Source: Chroococcopsis sp964623815 (GTDB taxonomy: Bacteria > Cyanobacteriota > Cyanobacteriia > Cyanobacteriales > Microcystaceae). From it: a DNA stretch of 64,000 nucleotides. The position numbers were made by a program, and so were the translations under genes. The first letter of the stretch is position 1. Each line of letters begins with the position of its first letter. The notes beneath the pieces were generated by a model. The model did not search any database and was not told the DNA's origin. It saw nothing but the letters and a program-made list of their open reading frames with translations. Shown piece by piece: positions 26,618 through 34,085 of the stretch. The DNA lies in the NCBI GenBank assembly GCA_964623815.1, contig CAZUVR010000004.1, positions 1 through 64,000 on the forward strand. Reading direction: 5' to 3'.

Positions 26618-27304
26618 ATGGTACAAGTTAACTCGATCGATACCGAAGAGATAATTTATCCCGATAGCGATGGTAAGCGTATGTCCGATAATACTAAACA
26701 ATTTCGCTGGATAGTAACTATCAAGGAGAATCTGGAATGGCTATTCTCCGGAGATGCTAACGTATTCGTCGCTGGGGATTTACTCTGGTATCCGGTACAA
26801 GGGGATAATAAAACCCGCACCGCCCCCGATACAATGGTAGTATTCGGCAGACCGAAAGGTGATAGGGGTTCCTATCAGCAATGGAAAGAAGATAACCTAC
26901 CCCCTCAAGTAGTCTTCGAGATTCTCTCTCCTGGTAATACTAAAGCCGAGATGAGTCGAAAATTATTGTTTTACGATCGCTTCGGTGTAGAAGAATATTA
27001 CGAATACGACCCTGATAAAAATACCCTTAACGGCTGGGTCAGAAATGATGGGTTTTTGGATATGCTCGAATCTACCGACGGTTGGCTCAGCCCTCGATTA
27101 GGTATTAGATTCGAGCTGACAGAGTCCGAGTTAACGATTTATTTTCCCGACGGTGAAAGATTTCTTACCCCCTTAGAAATAGCCCAGAAGGCGAAGCAAG
27201 AAAGGCAGAGAGCCGAGCAAGAAAGGCAGAGAGCCGAGCAAGCCGAGCGGAGGGCGGAAGAATTAGCCGCTAAATTACGCGAGCTAGGCGTAGAAACCGA
27301 ATAA
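26618..27304 (+). CDS. Uma2 family endonuclease-fold protein with a coiled-coil tail
   Basis: 228 residues. It contains the Uma2 (PD-(D/E)xK fold) motifs APDTMVVFG and QVVFEILSPGNTKAEM, then KLLFYDRFGVEEYYEYDPD. Uma2 proteins are extremely numerous in cyanobacteria and their function is not established. The last 45 residues are a charged coiled coil with a duplicated seven-residue unit (ERQRAEQ), encoded by a tandem 21-base repeat at 27197-27238. The start ATG at 26618 has AAACGG just before. Confidence 0.8.
   Translation: MVQVNSIDTEEIIYPDSDGKRMSDNTKQFRWIVTIKENLEWLFSGDANVFVAGDLLWYPVQGDNKTRTAPDTMVVFGRPKGDRGSYQQWKEDNLPPQVVFEILSPGNTKAEMSRKLLFYDRFGVEEYYEYDPDKNTLNGWVRNDGFLDMLESTDGWLSPRLGIRFELTESELTIYFPDGERFLTPLEIAQKAKQERQRAEQERQRAEQAERRAEELAAKLRELGVETE
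27197..27238 (+). repeat. Two tandem copies of a 21-base unit inside a Uma2 gene
   Basis: The unit CAAGAAAGGCAGAGAGCCGAG occurs twice, end to end and identical, and encodes one heptad (QERQRAE) of the coiled-coil tail each time. Perfect identity implies recent expansion or slippage. Confidence 0.85.
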
Positions 27305-27306
27305 AA

Positions 27307-28050
27307 TTACTCGTTAACTAAATTACATTTATTGCCCGCCATTTCACTTACATTGCTAAAACTTTTGGGTAAAGCCTTGTAGTATTTGGCGGACAAATAA
27401 TTTTTCAGCCCCGTTTCGTTGAGGTCAAGATGATGGTTGTGGGCGAGATTGGCCAAAGGTTGAAAACCGATCGCTTCTTGATTGATGCTAGCGGAAGCGG
27501 GTAGGTTGCCGTTACCGAAAAGTCGATCAAAATTAAGAGAGGTTTGTATCTCTTCTAATTGTTGCCCTGCTGAAATAGAAGCATTGTTCACATCGCTCAA
27601 TCGATCGCAAATATAATTAGAGTCATGGTTAAAGCGTAGAGTAAATTCGATAGTTTTATTCCCCTTACTGGCTAAGCCATTAATAACCACCCTGTCGGTT
27701 TTATGGAGACTAGATTGTAAAGTAGAGATTTCCTGGGAAATTAAATCTATGGTTTTGGGAACTTCGATGAAAGTGATGGTATTTTCGGGATGGGCAGTAT
27801 ACTCTGATAGGTGCGGACTTTTAGCCGCTCGAACATTGCTTACTTTCACATAGATATGATGAAAAGTTAATTTCCATCCATCCTTAGAAATTAAGCTATC
27901 TTTGAGGAAATTCTCGTCATCGATCACTACAGACACGCTTTCCTCTTCTAAGGGTGTCAAAACTTGATAAGAATATTGATTTACCCTACAACTGGCGATA
28001 CCTATACCCGTCACCAGCGTCAACGCAAAAATTAAATGTAGTTTCAGCAT
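27307..28050 (-). CDS. Putative lipoprotein divergent from the ferritin-FTR1 genes
   Basis: 247 residues from the ATG at 28050. The frame opens 13 codons earlier, but from 28050 the protein begins with a classical signal (LKLHLIFALTLVTGIGIASC) whose lipobox IASC puts the lipidated Cys near residue 21. The rest is a soluble domain with no motif I recognise. It may resemble DUF4382-type lipoproteins, but this is weak. Two Cys near the middle and end may form a disulphide. It lies 134 bp from the divergent ferritin-like gene, so it may share its iron-responsive promoter region. Confidence 0.6.
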   Translation of the reverse strand: MLKLHLIFALTLVTGIGIASCRVNQYSYQVLTPLEEESVSVVIDDENFLKDSLISKDGWKLTFHHIYVKVSNVRAAKSPHLSEYTAHPENTITFIEVPKTIDLISQEISTLQSSLHKTDRVVINGLASKGNKTIEFTLRFNHDSNYICDRLSDVNNASISAGQQLEEIQTSLNFDRLFGNGNLPASASINQEAIGFQPLANLAHNHHLDLNETGLKNYLSAKYYKALPKSFSNVSEMAGNKCNLVNE

Positions 28051-28144
28051 AATCCAGCATTTGATTATTCTTTCTTTATTCTCGCTCAAAAATATGCTGT
28101 GTCTGTATTAAAAAAATTACTGCGATCCATTTATTTAAGTTAAG

Positions 28145-28163
28145 CTTAATGAGAGTCGCAATT
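28145..28163. promoter_or_regulatory. Possible Fur box between the lipoprotein and ferritin genes
   Basis: The bases CTTAATGAGAGTCGCAATT match the 19-base consensus Fur box at 11 of 19 positions, which is a common lower limit. It lies 21 bp before the ferritin-like start codon, where it could overlap the promoter. The match is tentative and was made by eye. Confidence 0.3.
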
Positions 28164-28184
28164 AATTATCGTTATTGAGAAACA

Positions 28185-28619
28185 ATGAGAGAACTTGATC
28201 TAGAGAAGACTACCGAGATACTGAATCAGATTATGGAATTTGAACTGGCGGGAGTGGTGAGATATACCCATTATTCCTTAATGGTAACGGGGCCGCACCG
28301 GATACCGATCGTGCAGTTCTTCCAAGCACAGGCTACGGAGTCTCTCACCCACGCCCAGCAGGTGGGGGAAATCCTCACCGGGTTAGAAGGACATCCCAGC
28401 CTGAAGATTGCCAAAATAGAAGAGACTTACGAACATAGTATTTACGCCATCCTAACGGAAAGTTTAAATCACGAGAAAAAAGCCCTAGAGCTTTACAAAA
28501 GTCTCCTAGATACGGTAGAAAATGCTAGTGTTTACTTAGAAGAATTCACCAGAACGATGATCGGGATGGAAGAATTGCACAATATTGAAATTAAGAAAAT
28601 GCTCAGGGATTTCGTCTAA
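28185..28619 (+). CDS. Bacterioferritin / ferritin-like iron-binding protein
   Basis: A 144-residue four-helix ferritin-like protein that aligns with bacterioferritin. Helix 2 carries His56 in ESLTHAQQVGE, and helix 4 carries GMEELHNIEIKKML. The Glu that normally sits three residues before this His is at four here (Glu52), so one metal ligand is shifted or missing. Cyanobacterial bacterioferritins exist as pairs lacking either haem or diiron ligands. It should store or buffer iron. It precedes the FTR1 permease by 3 bp, so the two form one operon. Confidence 0.85.
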   Translation: MRELDLEKTTEILNQIMEFELAGVVRYTHYSLMVTGPHRIPIVQFFQAQATESLTHAQQVGEILTGLEGHPSLKIAKIEETYEHSIYAILTESLNHEKKALELYKSLLDTVENASVYLEEFTRTMIGMEELHNIEIKKMLRDFV

Positions 28620-28622
28620 CTT

Positions 28623-29540
28623 ATGCTAGATTTAACCGCCGCTTTGCCAACTTTTATCGTTACGCTACGTGAAGGGTTTGAAGCCGCTTTAGTAGTGGGC
28701 ATCGTTCTCGCCTGTTTGAAAAAAGCCGGACAAAGCGATAAAAATCGTTGGGTTTATCAGGGTATCGGCGGCGGTATCGTCGCCAGCCTACTCGTCGGAT
28801 TATTTCTGGGCGGGTTTATATTACAAGTAAATGGTTATAACAGCCCCTATAAACCGCTAATCAAAGAACTTCTGGCGGCGCTTTTCGGCATAATAGCGAT
28901 CGTCATGTTGAGTTGGATGTTAGTGTGGATGACTCAACAGGCGAAATCCTTAAAATTAGAAGTAGAGTCCGCTATTAAAGGAGCGTTAGACAGCGATAAA
29001 ACCGCCGGGAGAGCCATATCTCTCCTCGTATTCATCGCTGTTTTAAGAGAAGGCTTCGAGACGGTTTTATTCATAAGCACCCAATTTACCGGGGGATGGC
29101 AGGGAGCCACATTAGGAGCCATAGCCGGATTATCTTCTGCGATTATTTTAGGAATTTTACTGTTTGCTGGTGGAGTAAAGATCAATATCCGTTTATTTTT
29201 TCAGATTATGGGTGTCTTTCTCCTCCTCATCGTTGGCGGTTTGGTTATCGGTGTGTTAAAACATATCGATGCTGCCGCAGCCGGTTTTGTGAGATTAAAT
29301 CCAGGCTATGATTTTCTCTGCTTCTCCCAATCTTCCTGCTTACTCGGCCCGCAGGTTTGGGATGGTTCAAAAGTATTGCCGGATAAACAATTTCCAGGTG
29401 TTATCTTAAAAGCTCTATTCGGCTACAGACAAACTCTATATCTGGCTCAAGTAATAGCCTACATCGTCTTTCTAGCTGGAGTCGGGATTACCTATTTCCA
29501 GAGTCTGAATATACCCCTAGTTAAAAAAGGAGTAGCATGA
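28623..29540 (+). CDS. FTR1 family iron permease
   Basis: 305 residues with about seven membrane helices. The two REGFE motifs (residues 16-20 and 142-146), which bind Fe(III) in FTR1/EfeU permeases, are both present. The family imports iron across the cytoplasmic membrane. EfeU is normally helped by EfeO and EfeB, and I see neither here. Instead the next gene, overlapping by 4 bases, encodes a periplasmic-binding-type protein. Iron import beside a ferritin makes functional sense. Confidence 0.9.
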   Translation: MLDLTAALPTFIVTLREGFEAALVVGIVLACLKKAGQSDKNRWVYQGIGGGIVASLLVGLFLGGFILQVNGYNSPYKPLIKELLAALFGIIAIVMLSWMLVWMTQQAKSLKLEVESAIKGALDSDKTAGRAISLLVFIAVLREGFETVLFISTQFTGGWQGATLGAIAGLSSAIILGILLFAGGVKINIRLFFQIMGVFLLLIVGGLVIGVLKHIDAAAAGFVRLNPGYDFLCFSQSSCLLGPQVWDGSKVLPDKQFPGVILKALFGYRQTLYLAQVIAYIVFLAGVGITYFQSLNIPLVKKGVA

Positions 29541-31156
29541 GTACTTGGATATGTGATGGAGTACCTAAAGATGGGCAGGTGTATCCTCAAGCGATGGAAG
29601 GGGGTCATCCTCCTTGCGAGAATTCTAGCCCGGATTGCATGATCTGCGGTCTACCTCAAGAAGCGATGAAGAAAGCTTCTTTCACCCCTCCTACCGTAAA
29701 TCCTCCCAAAACCAAAGTAGTGTCTGGCCCGATGAGTTCGGGTAATAATGTATTGATACCGGCGCTCTTGATTGGTTCTCTACTGGCACTTGGGGTAGGA
29801 TGGACTTCATATCAATTCTTCCGTCCGAAATCAGATAATACGCCGGTAACTACCTCCCCCACTCCTAACTCTACGACTACAACCCCCAACACGGGCGTTT
29901 TAGTGGCTACGGGGGCGAAAAACCCCCAACTATACAGCCAGGGAGAAAAGATTTTAATTTCCAGCACCCCCGATAAAGAGAAAGGTGCCGCCGCCTTCGC
30001 TCAAGAGGATTGGGATGGAGCGATAAACGCTTATCAGGCGGCAGCCACAGCCTCGGCTAACGACCCGGAAGGCAAGATTTATTACAATAACGCTAAGGCG
30101 AGATTAACTGGTAATCCCTTACAACTAGCCGTAGTCGTGCCCATCGCTAATGACCCCAATTCGGCAAAAGAAGTTCTTCGGGGTGTAGCACGCTATCAGG
30201 AGGAGTTTAACAGTTCTGGCCCACCGAGATTATTAGAGATAGTTATAGCTAATGATGGCGGACAGAATCAATCGATCGAAATCGCCAATGATTTAGTCAA
30301 CGCCACCAATGTTTTAGGGGTTTTGGGCCACGGTATCGATCAAACGAGTCAGCAGGCTATGGGTATATACGAGAAGGCGGGAGTACCCGTCTTATCCCCC
30401 CTTACCACCAGCGTCGAGGGAACTAATTTAAAAACTGTTTCCCTGTCCGAATCTGCCAATAAGTTATTAGGCAGTTATCTGGCTGCTGTGGGTAAGACTT
30501 TAGCTAATTACGCCAGTAGTCAGACACCTAACCCGAAAGCGGTTATCTTTTATAATTCCTCCAGCCCCTATAGCACCGGCTTGAAAGATTCTTTCGCTCA
30601 GGGTTTAGACGGAGTGAAGGGAACAGTAGTAACGGAAGTGGATACATCTACGGGGAATTTTGACCCTGAAGCAGAAGTAGAAAAAGCCAAAGGAAAGGGG
30701 GCTAATGTGGTATTTTTAGCTTTAAGTAAGGATACGGGATCGATCGAACAGGCCGTTAAAATCGCTCAATCGGCTAACTCTTTACTTCTATTGGGGGGTA
30801 ACGAGTTATATACCCCAGCGATACTGGTTCAAGGTGGCGACGCTATCAAAGGTTTAATCCTCGCCGTACCCTGGAGTTTTCAAGCTAATGATCCTTTCGC
30901 GCAGGATGCCCTCAATAGTTGGAAGGGGCGTGTAAGTTGGCGTACCGCCACGGCTTACGATGCGGCTAAAGTTCTCGGAGAGGTAGCGGCGAAAACCCCC
31001 GAGCGAGATCAAGTTAAAGCAAGTCTAAATCAAGGCGTTTCCATCTCCGGGAGTACCACCGGCTTCGATGTGTTTAATGATGTGCCTTTAGTCAAGGCTA
31101 ATCCTGGTAGTGACGGGCCGCCCGGTTCTAAATATCAGTTTGAGCCCGTTAGATAA
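29537..31156 (+). CDS. Membrane-anchored periplasmic-binding-type protein with a Cys-rich N-terminus
   Basis: 539 residues. The first 40 are unusual: ICDG near 5-8, then Cys27, Cys34 and Cys37 (CENSSPDCMIC), a possible small metal site. A membrane helix follows at about 72-91, then a Thr/Pro/Asn-rich linker. The remainder (about 190-539) is a type I periplasmic-binding fold like branched-chain amino-acid binding proteins (LQLAVVVPIANDPNSAKEV, DQTSQQAMGIYEKAG, VPVLSPLTTS). A short TPR-like region sits at about 140-180. The four-base ATGA overlap with FTR1 shows translational coupling. It may be an iron-ligand or solute sensor rather than an ABC component. Confidence 0.75.
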   Translation: MSTWICDGVPKDGQVYPQAMEGGHPPCENSSPDCMICGLPQEAMKKASFTPPTVNPPKTKVVSGPMSSGNNVLIPALLIGSLLALGVGWTSYQFFRPKSDNTPVTTSPTPNSTTTTPNTGVLVATGAKNPQLYSQGEKILISSTPDKEKGAAAFAQEDWDGAINAYQAAATASANDPEGKIYYNNAKARLTGNPLQLAVVVPIANDPNSAKEVLRGVARYQEEFNSSGPPRLLEIVIANDGGQNQSIEIANDLVNATNVLGVLGHGIDQTSQQAMGIYEKAGVPVLSPLTTSVEGTNLKTVSLSESANKLLGSYLAAVGKTLANYASSQTPNPKAVIFYNSSSPYSTGLKDSFAQGLDGVKGTVVTEVDTSTGNFDPEAEVEKAKGKGANVVFLALSKDTGSIEQAVKIAQSANSLLLLGGNELYTPAILVQGGDAIKGLILAVPWSFQANDPFAQDALNSWKGRVSWRTATAYDAAKVLGEVAAKTPERDQVKASLNQGVSISGSTTGFDVFNDVPLVKANPGSDGPPGSKYQFEPVR

Positions 31157-31168
31157 TATCTTCCCTGA

Positions 31169-31432
31169 CTAATTTTGCTGTCCGTTTTGATTTTGCCTGA
31201 GAAGATATTCCCAGATACGGCGAATTTCTTCTTGATTCTGACGGATAGTTTCTTGCTGCTGTCTCGATACGGTCAGGAATTCGCTAAACATTTCCGAGAG
31301 TTGCGCCATTTGGGCGGTTAGACGTTCTTGTTGTTCTCTAAGAGCGATAATAGCTTTTTCGTGCCTATCGGTGTATCGGGCGACTGTTTCTAGTATCTTT
31401 TCTACCTGTGTTAATTTTTCCTCTGGTGTCAT
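31169..31432 (-). CDS. Small coiled-coil protein
   Basis: An 87-residue, Gln/Glu-rich and nearly entirely helical protein with regular heptads (LTQVEKILETVARYTD onwards) and no membrane segment. Family not recognised. Such short coiled coils are frequent next to Uma2 or mobile genes in cyanobacteria. It is convergent with the binding-protein gene, 12 bp away. Confidence 0.5.
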   Translation of the reverse strand: MTPEEKLTQVEKILETVARYTDRHEKAIIALREQQERLTAQMAQLSEMFSEFLTVSRQQQETIRQNQEEIRRIWEYLLRQNQNGQQN

Positions 31433-31484
31433 AACTCTACTTTGAGTTAACTACTAGGATAATCATATTATGGGCGAGCTTTCT

Positions 31485-32447
31485 CTAATTACGGGGTGTT
31501 ACTTTGCCACCCAAAGCCTCGACGATCGTTTTTGTATTACTTTCTAACATTTTTATATAACTATCTCCCTCACTTCCCGGCGCACCGATCGAATCAGAGT
31601 AGAGTTGTTTTGGAGCTAGTTTTACCCCTGCCTCTTGAGCGACTGTAGTGATTAGGACGGGGTTGATCGTAGTCTCGGCGAAGATAGCGGGAACCTTTGC
31701 TGCCTTGACGCTATCTACCAAAGTTCTTAGGGTTTGGGCGCTGGGTTGTTCTTCAGTGCTGATACCGATGAGGGTTCCCGTAATTTTTAGCCCGTAAGCG
31801 TTAGCGTAATACTGGAAAGCATCATGAGTGGTTACTAAACGCCGATTATCCGGCGGGATAGTTTGCACCGATTTTTTAATCCATGCGTCCAGTTTTTGTA
31901 AATCTTGGGTTAAGGCTTCGGCATTTTTTGTAAATACCGTCTTATCTTCTGGAGATAGTTTAATCAATTCATCTCGAATAGTTGCCACCATTTTAACCCC
32001 ATTTTGCGCGTTGCCCCAAACGTGAGGATCGGGTACGATCTGACCATGTTTATTAAAGTCTAAAGGTTTAACCACTTCTCCCACCGCTACTTTTTTCGCT
32101 TCCGCACCCGCCGAATTCATGAGCTTGATAATGCCAGGTTCGAGATTATAACCGTTATAAAGGATCAGATCGGCACTCTCTAAAGCTGCACTATCGGATG
32201 GTACCGGTTCGTATATATGAGGATCGGCACCTGGTTTTAATATACCTTTTAATTGAATTTCATCTCCGCCTATGCGGTTCGTCAAGTCGGCGATAATAGT
32301 ACTGGTGGAAACTACTTGAGGTTTTTTATTCTCGGCTCCCTCTCTCTGCCCGTTACAGGCCACTAAGCCTAACCAAAGTACGATGCCGAAGGCACGCTGA
32401 GCGCCCGTTATTAACCACTTACCTCTCTCTCTGTCCATAATTTTCAT
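31485..32447 (-). CDS. mntC: Metal ABC transporter substrate-binding lipoprotein, MntC/ZnuA type
   Basis: 320 residues of the cluster A-I metal-binding family. The lipobox VACN places the lipid-modified Cys near residue 30. The four metal ligands of the Mn/Zn group are all present: His in GADPHIYEP, His in PDPHVWGN, Glu in FAETTINP and Asp in YSDSIG. There is no His-rich loop, which argues for manganese over zinc, and cyanobacterial MntC is the nearest resemblance. An ATG three codons in (32438) is an equal start. It is divergent from its ATPase gene. Confidence 0.8.
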   Translation of the reverse strand: MKIMDRERGKWLITGAQRAFGIVLWLGLVACNGQREGAENKKPQVVSTSTIIADLTNRIGGDEIQLKGILKPGADPHIYEPVPSDSAALESADLILYNGYNLEPGIIKLMNSAGAEAKKVAVGEVVKPLDFNKHGQIVPDPHVWGNAQNGVKMVATIRDELIKLSPEDKTVFTKNAEALTQDLQKLDAWIKKSVQTIPPDNRRLVTTHDAFQYYANAYGLKITGTLIGISTEEQPSAQTLRTLVDSVKAAKVPAIFAETTINPVLITTVAQEAGVKLAPKQLYSDSIGAPGSEGDSYIKMLESNTKTIVEALGGKVTPRN

Positions 32448-32485
32448 AATCTTCTCATTTTGCTTTCATAATTATCTCATTTTTG
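32442..32485. promoter_or_regulatory. Imperfect 22-bp tandem repeat between mntC and mntA
   Basis: TTTCATAATCTTCTCATTTT and TTTCATAATTATCTCATTTT recur with a 22-base period in the gap between the divergent genes. Two helical turns put both copies on one face of the helix. Regulation of mnt genes by ManR at direct repeats is known in Synechocystis; equivalence here is inferred. Confidence 0.4.
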
Positions 32486-32524
32486 GGTTATGCTAAGAGA
32501 CAGGAGATCAAGGAGGGAGAAAAA

Positions 32525-33274
32525 ATGAGTGGAGAAATTATCGTCAGTCATGTGGGTGTCAGTTACCGCTCTTTACTAGCGTTAAACGATATTACGGTTA
32601 AAGTTAAACCAGGGAAACTAACTGGAATTATCGGCCCTAATGGAGCGGGTAAAAGTACTCTGATTAAAGCTATGTTGGGGTTAATACCTATTAATCAAGG
32701 CTCGGTATTTTACGGCAATTTGCCCCTATACAAACAGTTAGATAAAGTTGCCTACGTGCCTCAGCGCTCCGCGATCGATTGGACTTATCCCGCTACAGTA
32801 GAGGATGTGGTCATGATGGGTAGGGTTAAAAAGACAGGATGGTTCCGACCTTTCTCCACAATAAGCCGTCATCGAGCTTTCAACGCCCTACAAAAGGTAG
32901 AAATGAGAGAGTATAAAGATCGTCCCATAGGACAATTATCGGGGGGGCAACAACAGAGGGTATTTCTGGCGAGAGCTTTAGCGCAGGAAGCAGATTTATT
33001 CTTTTTTGATGAGCCTTTCGTGGGCGTAGATCAGAAGACAGAAAGTATTTTATTTAATATTTTTAAAGAGTTAGCAGGAGAAGGTAAAACAGTGGTAGTC
33101 GTGAACCACGATTTAGGAGAATCTATTACTAACTTTGATGACTTAATCTTGTTGAATAGAGAATTGGTAGCCGCCGATAGAAGGCAGGTAGTATTAACCG
33201 ATAATAATCTCTCTCGGGCTTACAACGGGAAAGTTTCTTTTTACGGCGACGGCTATTATCCGACTGCCGCCTAA
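32525..33274 (+). CDS. mntA: Metal ABC transporter ATPase, MntA type
   Basis: 249 residues with Walker A GPNGAGKST, Q-loop VPQRSAIDW, signature LSGGQQQRVFLARALA, Walker B LFFFDEP and a His switch VNHDLGES. The VPQRSAIDW region and small size fit the Mn/Zn (A-I) ATPase group. I place the start at the ATG at 32525, preceded by AAGGAGGGA; the frame opens 14 codons earlier from a TTG. The permease gene usually found next to it is missing. Confidence 0.85.
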   Translation: MSGEIIVSHVGVSYRSLLALNDITVKVKPGKLTGIIGPNGAGKSTLIKAMLGLIPINQGSVFYGNLPLYKQLDKVAYVPQRSAIDWTYPATVEDVVMMGRVKKTGWFRPFSTISRHRAFNALQKVEMREYKDRPIGQLSGGQQQRVFLARALAQEADLFFFDEPFVGVDQKTESILFNIFKELAGEGKTVVVVNHDLGESITNFDDLILLNRELVAADRRQVVLTDNNLSRAYNGKVSFYGDGYYPTAA

Positions 33275-33346
33275 TCGCTCAACATTTCTTTACTTATAGA
33301 AATAGTTAGGGTTTACCGAAAGAGAAGTGATTTCTTATATTATAAG

Positions 33347-33377
33347 AGCTGAGTCTATTTGAAAAACAAACTCAGCT
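33347..33377. repeat. Perfect 8-bp hairpin downstream of mntA
   Basis: AGCTGAGT and ACTCAGCT pair around a 15-base loop. It lacks a T run on the plus strand, so it is a doubtful terminator. It could help protect or process the mntA transcript. Confidence 0.4.
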
Positions 33378-33399
33378 ATAAAAGCTTAAAAAGAATCTC

Positions 33400-33470
33400 A
33401 GAAACTTATAATACATTTCTTATGATAGATGAAAACTTTTTTAATATCTACTTATAAGTTTCTTATTTTT
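33400..33470 (+). terminator. Possible rho-independent terminator of mntA
   Basis: AGAAACTTATAA at 33400-33411 is exactly complementary to TTATAAGTTTCT at 33452-33463, and TATTTTTT follows. The 40-base loop is large for a terminator, so this is only probable. Confidence 0.4.
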
Positions 33471-33502
33471 TGAACTATAAGGATAGATGATAGATTAACG
33501 TC

Positions 33503-33616
33503 AGTTCCGGATAAGATTCACCCCTGGGTCTGGGGATTGGGAATTCGGAGTTAGGAGGCGCAGGGTTTCCAATTCTTCATCCGGCGCTTCCTAACCCAAG
33601 TTCTGGATAAGATTTA
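33503..33616. repeat. Fold-back element flanked by near-identical direct repeats
   Basis: AGTTCCGGATAAGATTCA (33503-33520) is repeated as AGTTCTGGATAAGATTTA (33599-33616). Between them the arms GTTAGGAGGCGC and GCGCTTCCTAAC pair over 12 bases with one mismatch. This arrangement resembles a small palindromic repeat or MITE-like unit; no other copy lies in the window. Confidence 0.5.
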
Positions 33617-33660
33617 CTAGTGATACTAAATCCGCTCGACCTAGTAACCTTTTAAGAGAA

Positions 33661-33727
33661 CGGGAGTAGTGAGTAGGGAGTAGGCAGTCGGGATAAATAC
33701 CATCGACTCCCGACTTCCGACTCCCGA
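33661..33727. repeat. Heptamer-type short tandem repeat, both orientations
   Basis: The left half has GGGAGTA units and the right half has GACTCCC units (CGACTCCC, GACTTCC, GACTCCC), so the locus can fold into a hairpin. It is the same family as at 5174, 7809 and 39176. Confidence 0.6.
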
Positions 33728-33737
33728 AGATCGATTT

Positions 33738-33941
33738 TTATAAGTAGCCTTTGACAACAGGATTTAGTATTATTCCCACCGCAGAGGCACTATTTTTTAA
33801 TTGCCATCCCAAAGATACTTTCCACCGTAGATGCCATCTTCTAGATTCTACCGAGTCTTTGCTTTTTCGATACCTATCTTTCAGTTCTAAAGTACTAAAA
33901 TGCTCCGCCAGTTGAACTTTTTTCGGCATATATTTCCCCAA
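33738..33941 (-). pseudogene. IS630 family transposase fragment
   Basis: A 67-codon frame whose translation resembles the N-terminal helix-turn-helix of IS630 transposases (the pattern LKDRYRKSKDSVESRRWHLRW and the end KNSASAVGI). The frame then runs straight into the terminal repeat sequence (ILNPVVKGYL) and stops. The DDE catalytic domain is missing, so the gene has lost at least four fifths of its length. Confidence 0.65.
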
Positions 33942-34028
33942 TATGTTTTCTATTATTTATTAGAAGTAGTTTTTAAATTACGGATTTAGTATTAGATAAG
34001 TTTCCGATTTTCTGACCCCAAAAGACAT

Positions 34029-34062
34029 GGAATAAAAAAAAGAGATAACCGGAGTTATCTCT
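34029..34062 (-). terminator. Rho-independent terminator of dnaK
   Basis: On the minus strand AGAGATAAC, a four-base loop and GTTATCTCT form a nine-base stem followed by a run of seven T (within TTTTTTTATTCC), about 25 bases after the dnaK stop. Confidence 0.9.
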
Positions 34063-34085
34063 ACTAAAGAATCTACTAGAAAGAA

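Larger units (their letters stand above)
33623..33992. mobile_element. Degenerate IS630/MITE-like element
   Basis: ATACTAAATCCG at 33623-33634 and CGGATTTAGTAT at 33981-33992 are a perfect 12-bp inverted repeat. Their outer bases can be read as a TA target duplication, as in IS630/Tc1 elements. A third copy, GGATTTAGTATTA, lies at 33760 in the same orientation as the right end. Between the ends lie a transposase fragment and a heptamer repeat. It looks like a deleted or composite relic, not mobile on its own. Confidence 0.5.
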
